A program made the position numbers and the translations under genes. Source: an uncultured Eubacteriales bacterium (GTDB taxonomy: Bacteria > Bacillota > Clostridia > Oscillospirales > Acutalibacteraceae). Taken from it: DNA of 12,787 bases. Below, one piece after another: positions 1 to 6,951 of this stretch; the stretch's first letter is position 1, and every line of letters starts with the position of its first letter. The stretch spans positions 1 to 12,787 of the forward strand of contig CAKUBN010000064.1 in assembly GCA_934643185.1 (NCBI GenBank). Reading direction: 5' to 3'. The notes below the pieces were generated by a model. It did no database searches and was not told the origin of the DNA. It worked only from the letters and a program-made list of their open reading frames with translations.

Positions 1-2
1 TC

Positions 3-908
3 ATGGCCGTCGTCGCGCTGTTCATCTGCTTCATGCGGCTTTACGGCCGCCTGCACGGCGAAAGCCACTCCCTGTTTGACCACGCCGGCTACGCAGGTCT
101 TGCCGTGTTCGCCGTGCCGTTCCTGTGCTCCGTCTTCACCGACCGCGCCGATTTGATTTTCCAGCCTGTCTCCCTTATTTTCGCCGCGGTCTACTTCGTG
201 CTGTGCCTCACGCAGCGCGGTATTCGCCGCATCGATGAGTACGTCGAGGTCAACGCCGCCATGCAGAACATGCCCGCGCGCCGCATCGTGCGCATCACCT
301 CTGCGCTTTTGGCCGCCGCAGCCGTGTTCTGCGCCGCCGTGCTGCTGCCCCCGCTGCTCACAAGCGACATCGGCTACCGCTACACCCCGCGCGAGGCGAC
401 CCACGCCGAATACACCCCGCCCGAGCAGACCGAAACATCCTCCGGCGGCGATATGCCGCTTGACGAGATGATTCCCGCCGCAGAGCCGAGCCCCGTGCTC
501 GTCCTCATCATGAAAATTCTCGAGTACATTGTGCTCATCGCGCTCGCGGGCGGCCTCATCTTCGGCGTTATTTACGGCTGCATCCGCATCTCGCGCGGGT
601 TTAAGACCTCGTTTGTCGATCGGCGCGACCTTGTGGAAAACCTGCCCGAGGACGAACGCACCACCGTGCGGGAACGCGCCCAAAAGCGCGACCGTCCCGG
701 CTTTCTTGACCGCTCCCCGACCGCTGCGGTGCGCCGCAAATACCGCAAAACGCTGCTGCATGCCGCAAAAGAGCCGCCCGCGCGCTGGATGTCCCCCGCC
801 GAAGCGGAAGCCCACGCGAAGCTCCAAAACGATGCCCTGCACATCGTCTACGAAAAAGCCCGGTACAGCGAAAAAGGCTGTACAAAAGACGACCTCACCG
901 CAATATAA
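3..908 (+). CDS. Membrane protein with DUF4129-like C-terminal tail (5' partial)
   Basis: The reading frame is open to the left edge and the first visible residues are already inside a hydrophobic segment, so the true start probably lies upstream and the ATG at 3 is likely internal. Visible hydrophobic segments are residues ~1-13, ~29-46, ~51-70, ~95-120 and ~164-194. A Pro/Thr/Glu-rich, probably extracytoplasmic loop (~125-163) separates the last two. The cytoplasmic tail is charged; residues ~241-296 (VRRKYRK ... ALHIVYEKARYS) resemble the end of DUF4129 proteins, which often sit next to transglutaminase-like membrane proteins in Firmicutes. That family call rests on recalled pattern, not a search. 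No function can be assigned. It is the only plus-strand gene here and ends at a hairpin terminator facing the converging operon. Confidence 0.7.
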   Translation: MAVVALFICFMRLYGRLHGESHSLFDHAGYAGLAVFAVPFLCSVFTDRADLIFQPVSLIFAAVYFVLCLTQRGIRRIDEYVEVNAAMQNMPARRIVRITSALLAAAAVFCAAVLLPPLLTSDIGYRYTPREATHAEYTPPEQTETSSGGDMPLDEMIPAAEPSPVLVLIMKILEYIVLIALAGGLIFGVIYGCIRISRGFKTSFVDRRDLVENLPEDERTTVRERAQKRDRPGFLDRSPTAAVRRKYRKTLLHAAKEPPARWMSPAEAEAHAKLQNDALHIVYEKARYSEKGCTKDDLTAI

Positions 909-921
909 GCTGTACAAAACG

Positions 922-968
922 AACAGCCCATGGCACACGGAAAGCCGCAGCCATGGGCTGTTTTATTT
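922..968. terminator. Bidirectional hairpin terminator between converging genes
   Basis: The arms AACAGCCCATGGC (922-934) and GCCATGGGCTGTT (950-962) pair perfectly over 13 bp around a 15-base loop. On the plus strand the stem runs into TTTTATTTTA, a good Rho-independent tail for the DUF4129-like gene. On the minus strand it is followed by CGTTTTG, a weaker U-tract that would serve the S-component-like gene. The TAA stop codon of that gene (963-965) lies inside the plus-strand T-rich tail, directly against the stem. Confidence 0.85.
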
Positions 969-1499
969 TATATATTTCTGTACAAGCGGGTGCAGTCTGC
1001 GAATGTACAGGACGATCAGTCCGTTCATCGAGTAATCGTACAGTACAAACACCACATTCAGCATCACCGCCAAAATCGGGATGGACCATTTGCCGAACAC
1101 TTCCATTTCGGAAAGCGGGATCTGCAAAACCCAAACCGCCATCGCCGTTTCCAGCGCCATCGCCAGATTAAACACGCCGAATTTTGCAAGCACACGCAAA
1201 GGCTTACGCTTAATGCGCATCAAAAGTCCGTACAGCGTCGGGTAGTAACCGAAAAATAAAATGTAAAACAAAATCGCTTCTCTGTCCGGTGTCAGCAAAA
1301 TTGCCAGCACGCTCACAACGCAATACACCGCAAAGCCGTAGCGTACATTTGTCTCCGCCACAATGGCAATCGTCAAACAGCCCGCCAATGCAGGCAGTGC
1401 AATCGTCGCAATGGGTACAATGCCGGTCATCAGCATCAGCACCACGGAAAGCGCAGAAACCACACCGCACAGCGCGACCTTCGCCGCTTTAGAGCGCAT
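963..1499 (-). CDS. ECF transporter S-component-like integral membrane protein
   Basis: This 178-residue, almost wholly hydrophobic protein has about six membrane segments (residues ~5-25, 28-48, 52-70, 74-94, 104-126, 138-165). The N-terminus, with small residues spaced along helix 1 (KAAKVALCGVVSALS), is typical of substrate-binding S components of energy-coupling-factor vitamin transporters, where Ala-rich helices contact the EcfT scaffold. The size also fits. The substrate cannot be read from the sequence, and no EcfA or EcfT gene is in the window, so it would have to share a module encoded elsewhere. The start is supported by a GGGGG Shine-Dalgarno (1507-1511) directly after the stop codon of the J-domain gene (12-bp gap), so the two are probably translationally coupled. 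It is the last gene of the three-gene operon and ends at the 922-968 hairpin. Confidence 0.6.
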   Translation of the reverse strand: MRSKAAKVALCGVVSALSVVLMLMTGIVPIATIALPALAGCLTIAIVAETNVRYGFAVYCVVSVLAILLTPDREAILFYILFFGYYPTLYGLLMRIKRKPLRVLAKFGVFNLAMALETAMAVWVLQIPLSEMEVFGKWSIPILAVMLNVVFVLYDYSMNGLIVLYIRRLHPLVQKYIK

Positions 1500-1511
1500 G
1501 AAAACGCCCCC

Positions 1512-2162
1512 TTAGCAGCAGGAGATCAGGTCGCCGCCCATGCACTCGCAACAGCAGTCCGCGCAAATCAGACCGTTGCAGACGTCACAGGCGTTGCACC
1601 CACCCGCATTGTTCATGTTCATATTCGGATTGTAGCCGCCGTAAACGCCGCTGCGCTGGTTCATGGCCTGGTTCAGCGCCGCCTGATACTCCGGGTTGCC
1701 CGGGTCCATCTGGCACGCGCGCGTGAAGTGCTCCTTCGCTTCCTCCAGCCAGCCTCGGCGGTATAAAACCGTACCTTTTAAGAAATACCACTCGGCGTTA
1801 CGGCTTTCCACCGGCACGCCGTTTAAGATCTGCTCTGCGTCCGCAATGCGCCCCGCCATAATGAAGCGGCGCACGTCGTTAAAGCCGGAGGCACTGCTGC
1901 CCCCCGCATACCCGGTGTTATACGTATTATAATTGTTGTAGCCGTAGCCCGTGCGGTTATTCGCCCCGCGGTTTTTGCGCTGCGAAACGATCGTGTCGTA
2001 CGCCTCGTTGATCTCTTTCATCTTCTCGCCCGCAAGCTCGGAGAGCGGGCTGTCGCCGTATTGATCCGGGTGGTACTTTTTTGCAAGCTTTCTGTATGCG
2101 TCTTTAATTTCTTCATCCGTCGCCGAGGGCGACACCCCGAGGACCTTATACGGATCAGTCAT
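1512..2162 (-). CDS. J-domain protein with TPR-like middle and Cys-rich C-terminal tail
   Basis: Residues 2-62 form a J domain with an intact HPD motif (31-33), so it should stimulate the ATPase of an Hsp70 (DnaK). A Gly/Asn/Tyr-rich linker follows (~63-95). Next comes a helical TPR-like region (~97-168, including a YFLKGTVLYRRGWLEEAKEHF-type repeat), then another low-complexity linker. The last 28 residues contain ten cysteines (189, 192, 195, 200, 203-205, 207, 215, 216). DnaJ's own Gly/Phe region, CXXCXGXG zinc repeats and C-terminal beta domains are absent, so this is a specialised class C J-protein, not the housekeeping DnaJ. The Cys tail could bind metal or form disulfides; this is inference. 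The start overlaps the end of the DUF5685 gene by 8 bases (ATGACTGA). Confidence 0.85.
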   Translation of the reverse strand: MTDPYKVLGVSPSATDEEIKDAYRKLAKKYHPDQYGDSPLSELAGEKMKEINEAYDTIVSQRKNRGANNRTGYGYNNYNTYNTGYAGGSSASGFNDVRRFIMAGRIADAEQILNGVPVESRNAEWYFLKGTVLYRRGWLEEAKEHFTRACQMDPGNPEYQAALNQAMNQRSGVYGGYNPNMNMNNAGGCNACDVCNGLICADCCCECMGGDLISCC

Positions 2163-3075
2163 GTCGTTTCTCCTTCTTTATATGCAGGAAAAGAATCTCC
2201 CTTTGCATTTCCGGGAGCCCTTTTTCAAAAATATTCTCCAAAATTCGGGTAAATTTGCCGCTCGGCAATAGGTTCACCGCCGGCAGCAGCCGTGCAAGCG
2301 AGCCGTTCAATACCGCATTGCACTCTTCGTCGGCCCTTTTGCGTTCTTCGGGCAATAAATGTAACCCGCGCGAGCTTTCCAGTCCCAGCTTTTGAATAAA
2401 CGGGTTGAATTTCTGCTGCAAAAGGTCGTCCGTGAGATCGTCCGCTGCATCCATAATGTAGATCCAGCGCCCGAGGAAATACCCCACCTCGCTCAAAACG
2501 GCCTTTTCGCCCGCATTGCTGCCAAGCTCCGCGCAGATCGTCTGCAGCATCTCCGCCGTCGGCGCACTGCAACGGTCAATGGAAATTTCCTTCGCGTGTT
2601 CGGCATCGGCCTGGTCGTCCATCATTTTCTGCACGGCGTCCGCCATAAACGGATAATCATTGCTCGCCTTTTTCATCGCGCGTCGCGTAAACAAGCGCAG
2701 AACGCGCGCACCGAACGCTTTCAGCCCGTCTTCATCCGCGGCGGTATCGCGCAACTTGTGCACTGTCATAATGATGCTCAGCGCCGCCGCCTTATGGAAC
2801 GCCTCTTCGGCAAACACATCCTCGTTCGCGGGGCACACATACGTGCACTTTTTCATCGGGTTGCAGCAGCATCGCTTTTTCTCCGCCTTTACATCGGCAT
2901 CGCGCTGGTTTAGTGCCAGCATCGCATACAGCGTGCAGTCGTAGCTCAGCGTCATCCGCATCGGAAAACCGTAATATTTTCCGAGCGCCCGGCAAAGCTG
3001 ACAGTAAACACCTTTATATGCGTCGTATTCTTTCACGAGCATCTCGCCCTTGAACGGACGCACATAGCCAAACAT
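2155..3075 (-). CDS. DUF5685 family protein
   Basis: This 306-residue, mostly helical, soluble protein has the N-terminus recalled for DUF5685 proteins (MFGYVRP, then KEYDAYKGVYCQLCRALG). Conserved-looking cysteines are C25xxC28 and a cluster at C69-C71, C77 and C81 that could bind a metal. Two aspartate-rich stretches stand out: D110xxxD114 following VHKL, and D209/D212/D213/D216/D217 in the segment ending NPF. The biochemical role of this family is unknown to me. The start is supported by GGAGAGG (3084-3090) eight bases upstream. It is the first gene of its operon and its stop overlaps the J-protein start by 8 bases, which argues that the two proteins act together. No signal peptide or membrane segment is visible. 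Confidence 0.75.
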   Translation of the reverse strand: MFGYVRPFKGEMLVKEYDAYKGVYCQLCRALGKYYGFPMRMTLSYDCTLYAMLALNQRDADVKAEKKRCCCNPMKKCTYVCPANEDVFAEEAFHKAAALSIIMTVHKLRDTAADEDGLKAFGARVLRLFTRRAMKKASNDYPFMADAVQKMMDDQADAEHAKEISIDRCSAPTAEMLQTICAELGSNAGEKAVLSEVGYFLGRWIYIMDAADDLTDDLLQQKFNPFIQKLGLESSRGLHLLPEERKRADEECNAVLNGSLARLLPAVNLLPSGKFTRILENIFEKGLPEMQREILFLHIKKEKRHD

Positions 3076-3235
3076 ACCGCAAACCTCTCCTTTCCGTTCT
3101 TCATTCTACCCGATTTACACGCAAATGTGTTGAACAAAATGTAAATATGAACCGCCCGCACCCCTAAAGGACGCAAAATTTCCGGCTTTATATCTTGGAC
3201 AGATTCTTTTTCCGTGTCAATCCGTTTAAAGCCGC

Positions 3236-3271
3236 AAAAACGCCGCGCACCCGAAAACCGGGCCCGCAGCG
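3236..3271 (-). terminator. Rho-independent terminator downstream of uvrA
   Basis: Read on the minus strand, the 13-base arms CGCTGCGGGCCCG (3271-3259) and CGGGTGCGCGGCG (3253-3241) pair with one mismatch and two G-U pairs around the 5-base loop GTTTT. A TTTTT tract follows (3240-3236). It starts about 20 bases after the uvrA stop and closes the uvrB-GNAT-uvrA unit. Confidence 0.85.
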
Positions 3272-3292
3272 TCATACGTCACTTTGAATTTG

Positions 3293-6148
3293 TCAGGCTT
3301 TCTGCTCCGCCCTGCGCTTTTTGTCACGCTCCAGCATCATTTTGACATACTCGCCGGTGTAGGAACCCTTCGTTGCCGCCACCTGCTCCGGTGTGCCCTC
3401 CGCGATGATCACGCCGCCTTTGTCGCCACCCTCAGGACCGAGGTCGATGATATGGTCGGCCGTCTTGATGAGGTCGAGGTTGTGTTCGATGACGATGACC
3501 GTGTTGCCGCCGTCCACGAGCTTTTGTAAAACCTCCACAAGCTTGTGCACGTCCGCAATGTGCAGACCGGTCGTCGGCTCGTCGAGAATATACACCGTCT
3601 TGCCGGTCGGGCGTCGGCTCAGCTCCGTTGCAAGCTTCACGCGCTGCGCCTCGCCGCCCGAAAGCGTCGTTGCCGGCTGACCGATCTTGATGTACCCCAG
3701 TCCCACGTCGCACAGCGTGCGCAGCTTGCGCGCGATTTTCGGGTGGTCCTTGAAGAACGCAAGGCCCTCCTCCACCGTCATTTCCAGCACGTCGTAAATG
3801 CTTTTGCCTTTGTATTTCACTTCCAGCGTCTCACGGTTGTAGCGCTTGCCCTTGCATACATCGCACGCAACGTAAACGTCGGGCAAAAAGTGCATCTCGA
3901 TTTTAATAATGCCATCGCCCTGGCACGCCTCGCAGCGGCCGCCCTTAATGTTGAACGAAAAGCGCCCGGAGGTAAAACCGTGCATTTTCGCTTCCGGCGT
4001 GCTGGCGTACAGCTCGCGGATATCCGTAAACACGCCCGTATACGTCGCCGGGTTCGAGCGCGGCGTACGGCCGATCGGTGACTGGTTGATCTGAATGACC
4101 TTGTCGAGGTTCTCCATGCCGCGAATTTCCTTATGCTTGCCCGGCACCGTGCGCGCGCCGTTCAGCTCGCCCGCCAAACGTTTATACAGCACCTCGTTGA
4201 TGAGCGACGATTTGCCCGAGCCCGAAACGCCCGTGATGCACACAAGCTTGCCGAGCGGAATGTCCACCGTCACGTTTTTCAGGTTGTTCTGCTGCGCGCC
4301 GACAATGGTGATTTTTTTGCCGTTTCCTTCGCGTCTGGTCTGCGGCACGGGGATGAACCGCTGCCCGCTCAAATACTGGCCGGTGATGGACTCCGGGCAC
4401 TTCAAAATACCCTGCACGTCGCCGCTGTAAATCACGTTGCCGCCGTGAATGCCCGCGCCGGGGCCGATGTCCACAATGTGGTCGGCTGCAAGCATTGTGT
4501 CCTCGTCGTGCTCCACGACAATGACCGTATTGCCAAGGTCGCGCAGACGCATCAAGGTCGATAACAGCTTGTGGTTGTCGCGCTGGTGCAGGCCGATACT
4601 CGGCTCATCGAGGATATACAAAACGCCCATGAGAGACGAGCCGATGTTCGTCGCCAAGCGAATACGCTGGCTTTCACCGCCGGAAAGCGTCGCCGCCGCA
4701 CGGGAAAGCGTCAGATATTCGAGACCCACGTTGCGCAAAAAGCCGAGGCGTGAACGAATTTCCTTCAAAACCGCCGCCGCGATCATCTCTTCGCGCGGGG
4801 TCAGCGTCAACGTATCGAGGAACGCCAGCGCGTCCACAACGGAAAGGTCGCAAAAATCACTGATATTCTTACCGCCCACCGTCACGGCAAGACTCTCCTT
4901 GGAAAGACGCTTGCCGCCGCATGCGTCGCACGGCACCGCACTCATGTACGACTCGATTTCCTCCTTGATCCACGAGGAGGACGTGTCGCGGAAACGGCGC
5001 TCAAGGTTGTTGATGATGCCCTCAAACTCTGTCTCATATGTGCCGCGGCCGTACTCGCTTTTGCGGTGCACTTTAATCTTCTCGCCCTTCGTGCCGTAAA
5101 GTAAAATGTCTACAAGCTCCGGTGAGAGGTCGCGGATCGGCGTATCAAGCGAAAAATGGTAGTGCTCTGCGAGCGCTTCCATGTACATCGTCGCAATGGT
5201 GCTGCCCTCCATCGCCCAACCGCTGCCCTTCAAACCGCCCTTACGAATCGATAAGCGGTCGTCCGGGATGATGAGTGCCGGATCAATGCGCATGAAAACG
5301 CCGAGACCCGTGCACTTCGGGCACGCGCCCGCAGGGTTATTGAACGAGAACATGCGCGGCGAAAGTTCCTCCATGCTGACGCCGTGCTCCGGGCAAGCGT
5401 AGTTTTGAGAGAACAGCGTATCCTCGCCGTCCACCACGTTTACGATAACAAGCCCGCCGGAAAGTCCTGTCGCCGTCTCTACGGAATCCGCCAAGCGCGA
5501 GCGAATGTCCGGCTTGATGACAAGACGGTCAACGACAATTTCAATGTTGTGCTTCTTATTCTTCTCAAGCTTGATGCTCTCGGAAAGATCATAAATGATG
5601 CCGTCAGCACGCACACGGACAAAGCCGCCCTTGCGCGCCGCCTCAAACTCCTTTTGGTGCTCGCCTTTCCTGCCGCGCACCACCGGCGCCAAAACCTGAA
5701 TTTTCGTGCGCTCCGGCATCTCCATCACCCGGTCGACGATCTGGTCGACGGTCTGCTGGCGGATCTCTCTGCCGCAGACCGGGCAGTGCGGCACACCGAT
5801 GCGTGCGTACAAAAGACGCAGATAATCGTAAATTTCCGTCACCGTGCCTACCGTGGAACGCGGGTTTTTGGAGGTTGTTTTCTGGTCGATGGAAATGGCC
5901 GGCGAAAGGCCATCAATGTTATCAACATCCGGCTTTTCCATCTGCCCGAGGAACATACGGGCATAGCTTGAAAGCGACTCTACATAGCGGCGCTGGCCCT
6001 CGGCGTAGATGGTATCAAACGCCAAAGAGGACTTGCCGGAGCCGGAAAGTCCCGTCAGCACGACCAGTCGATCACGCGGCAGCTTTACATTGATATTTTT
6101 TAAGTTGTGTTCTCTTGCACCGGTCACGGTGATGTACTTTGAACTCAT
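3293..6148 (-). CDS. uvrA: Excinuclease ABC subunit A (UvrA)
   Basis: UvrA is the damage-recognition ATPase of nucleotide excision repair; as a dimer it scans DNA and loads UvrB at the lesion. At 951 residues it is full length (family about 940). Both ABC modules are intact. Module one has Walker A GLSGSGKSS (33-41), signature LSGGESQRIRLA and Walker B LYILDEPSIGLH. Module two has GVSGSGKSS, LSGGEAQRVKLA and VYILDEPTTGLH. Zinc-binding sites are visible: CPVC near residue 120, a site starting CPEH and ending CPKC near 255-285 (His replacing one Cys, which I recall in other Firmicute UvrAs), CDAC near 410, and CEAC...CDVC in the second half. The start lies 6 bases after the GNAT gene; its AAAGGG Shine-Dalgarno is inside the last codons of that gene, so translation is probably coupled. 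It should be expressed from the SOS-type promoter upstream of uvrB. Confidence 0.98.
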   Translation of the reverse strand: MSSKYITVTGAREHNLKNINVKLPRDRLVVLTGLSGSGKSSLAFDTIYAEGQRRYVESLSSYARMFLGQMEKPDVDNIDGLSPAISIDQKTTSKNPRSTVGTVTEIYDYLRLLYARIGVPHCPVCGREIRQQTVDQIVDRVMEMPERTKIQVLAPVVRGRKGEHQKEFEAARKGGFVRVRADGIIYDLSESIKLEKNKKHNIEIVVDRLVIKPDIRSRLADSVETATGLSGGLVIVNVVDGEDTLFSQNYACPEHGVSMEELSPRMFSFNNPAGACPKCTGLGVFMRIDPALIIPDDRLSIRKGGLKGSGWAMEGSTIATMYMEALAEHYHFSLDTPIRDLSPELVDILLYGTKGEKIKVHRKSEYGRGTYETEFEGIINNLERRFRDTSSSWIKEEIESYMSAVPCDACGGKRLSKESLAVTVGGKNISDFCDLSVVDALAFLDTLTLTPREEMIAAAVLKEIRSRLGFLRNVGLEYLTLSRAAATLSGGESQRIRLATNIGSSLMGVLYILDEPSIGLHQRDNHKLLSTLMRLRDLGNTVIVVEHDEDTMLAADHIVDIGPGAGIHGGNVIYSGDVQGILKCPESITGQYLSGQRFIPVPQTRREGNGKKITIVGAQQNNLKNVTVDIPLGKLVCITGVSGSGKSSLINEVLYKRLAGELNGARTVPGKHKEIRGMENLDKVIQINQSPIGRTPRSNPATYTGVFTDIRELYASTPEAKMHGFTSGRFSFNIKGGRCEACQGDGIIKIEMHFLPDVYVACDVCKGKRYNRETLEVKYKGKSIYDVLEMTVEEGLAFFKDHPKIARKLRTLCDVGLGYIKIGQPATTLSGGEAQRVKLATELSRRPTGKTVYILDEPTTGLHIADVHKLVEVLQKLVDGGNTVIVIEHNLDLIKTADHIIDLGPEGGDKGGVIIAEGTPEQVAATKGSYTGEYVKMMLERDKKRRAEQKA

Positions 6149-6154
6149 TTCGGT

Positions 6155-6940
6155 TTACCCTTTCGTTTCTTCCCTTTTAAAGCTCGATATTTCCACCCAC
6201 GCGGGGTAAAAGCCCGTGTTGAGGGCGATGTTCTGCGAATGTAAATTGGCAAGCACTGTGCCGTAAAACGGCGTTTTGCCGAGCGCTTCGATGCGGTCAC
6301 ACAGCAGACTTACAAGTGTTGTGCCGAGTCCATGTCCGCGGTACTGCTCCTTCACGTCGATGCCGACCTGCCACAGCGCGTTCGTATCCGCCGAAGCGCC
6401 TGCCAACGCTGCGATCTCGTCCCCGTCATACGCTGCAAGCGCAATGACGTCCGGGCGATCGGGGTTTTCGGCTTCGCTCAGCGCGTTCGGAAACTCCGTG
6501 TTCGGGTACAGCGTTTTCACGCTCGCTTCGTCAAACCATTTTAGTGTAAAGGTGTCTGGCGTTACACACACTTTGTGCGGCTTGCCGGGCAAAAACATGT
6601 GGAAGGTCGACGTCAATGTGTAGTCGTATTTGTTCAGCTCGCGTTCGATGCACAGCAAATGCGGAAGCTCGAACAACCAGTACGGGTGCTTGAAGCGCTC
6701 GGTATCGCCCGTAAATTCCTTTAAAAACGGATGCAAAACCTCGTTCGCCGTGATAACCACGCCACTGCCGGTTGATGCCATTTGGAAGAACGGCAGCTCA
6801 TGCGAATAGAGCCGCACGCCATCGGGCTTCGCCGGCGTTGTGACAGTTACTTGATTTGCTGTAAAGTCTTCTGGCTTTGCATTGTATTCCAGTGCCAATT
6901 GACGCATTGCTTCTGTAAAGCATTTCACCTTGTCAATCAT
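6155..6940 (-). CDS. GNAT family N-acetyltransferase
   Basis: This 261-residue protein has a C-terminal GNAT fold (~125-255) with the acetyl-CoA pyrophosphate-binding motif QYRGHGLG (199-206) and the typical later segment N232..S235..I238...GF (NLHSQNIALNTGF). The N-terminal half (~1-125) has no motif I recognise and could be an accessory or degenerate GNAT-like domain. The acceptor is unknown: a small amine, an antibiotic or a protein N-terminus are all possible. It sits between uvrB (11 bases upstream) and uvrA (6 bases downstream), so it is transcribed with the excision-repair genes. Its GGAG Shine-Dalgarno (6949-6952) overlaps the TAG stop of uvrB. Whether it has a DNA-damage role or is a passenger cannot be told from sequence. 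Confidence 0.85.
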   Translation of the reverse strand: MIDKVKCFTEAMRQLALEYNAKPEDFTANQVTVTTPAKPDGVRLYSHELPFFQMASTGSGVVITANEVLHPFLKEFTGDTERFKHPYWLFELPHLLCIERELNKYDYTLTSTFHMFLPGKPHKVCVTPDTFTLKWFDEASVKTLYPNTEFPNALSEAENPDRPDVIALAAYDGDEIAALAGASADTNALWQVGIDVKEQYRGHGLGTTLVSLLCDRIEALGKTPFYGTVLANLHSQNIALNTGFYPAWVEISSFKREETKG

Positions 6941-6951
6941 GTCGAAAACTC

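Noticed and set aside
3103..3137. Possible promoter for the DUF5685 operon (minus-strand TAGAAT at 3108-3103, TTGTTC at 3137-3132)
   Set aside because: The -10-like element is good but the spacing to the only -35-like hexamer is 23 bases, and nothing suitable sits at 16-18. A promoter must exist nearby but I cannot place it.
3130..3145. GAACAAAATGTA near the DUF5685 promoter as an SOS box
   Set aside because: Only the left half matches; the right half lacks GTTY, so it fails the LexA consensus.
4449..5971. Long plus-strand frames (216 and 195 codons) across uvrA
   Set aside because: uvrA is complete and conserved on the other strand; the antisense products are Arg/Ser/Pro- or His/Arg-rich without domain features.
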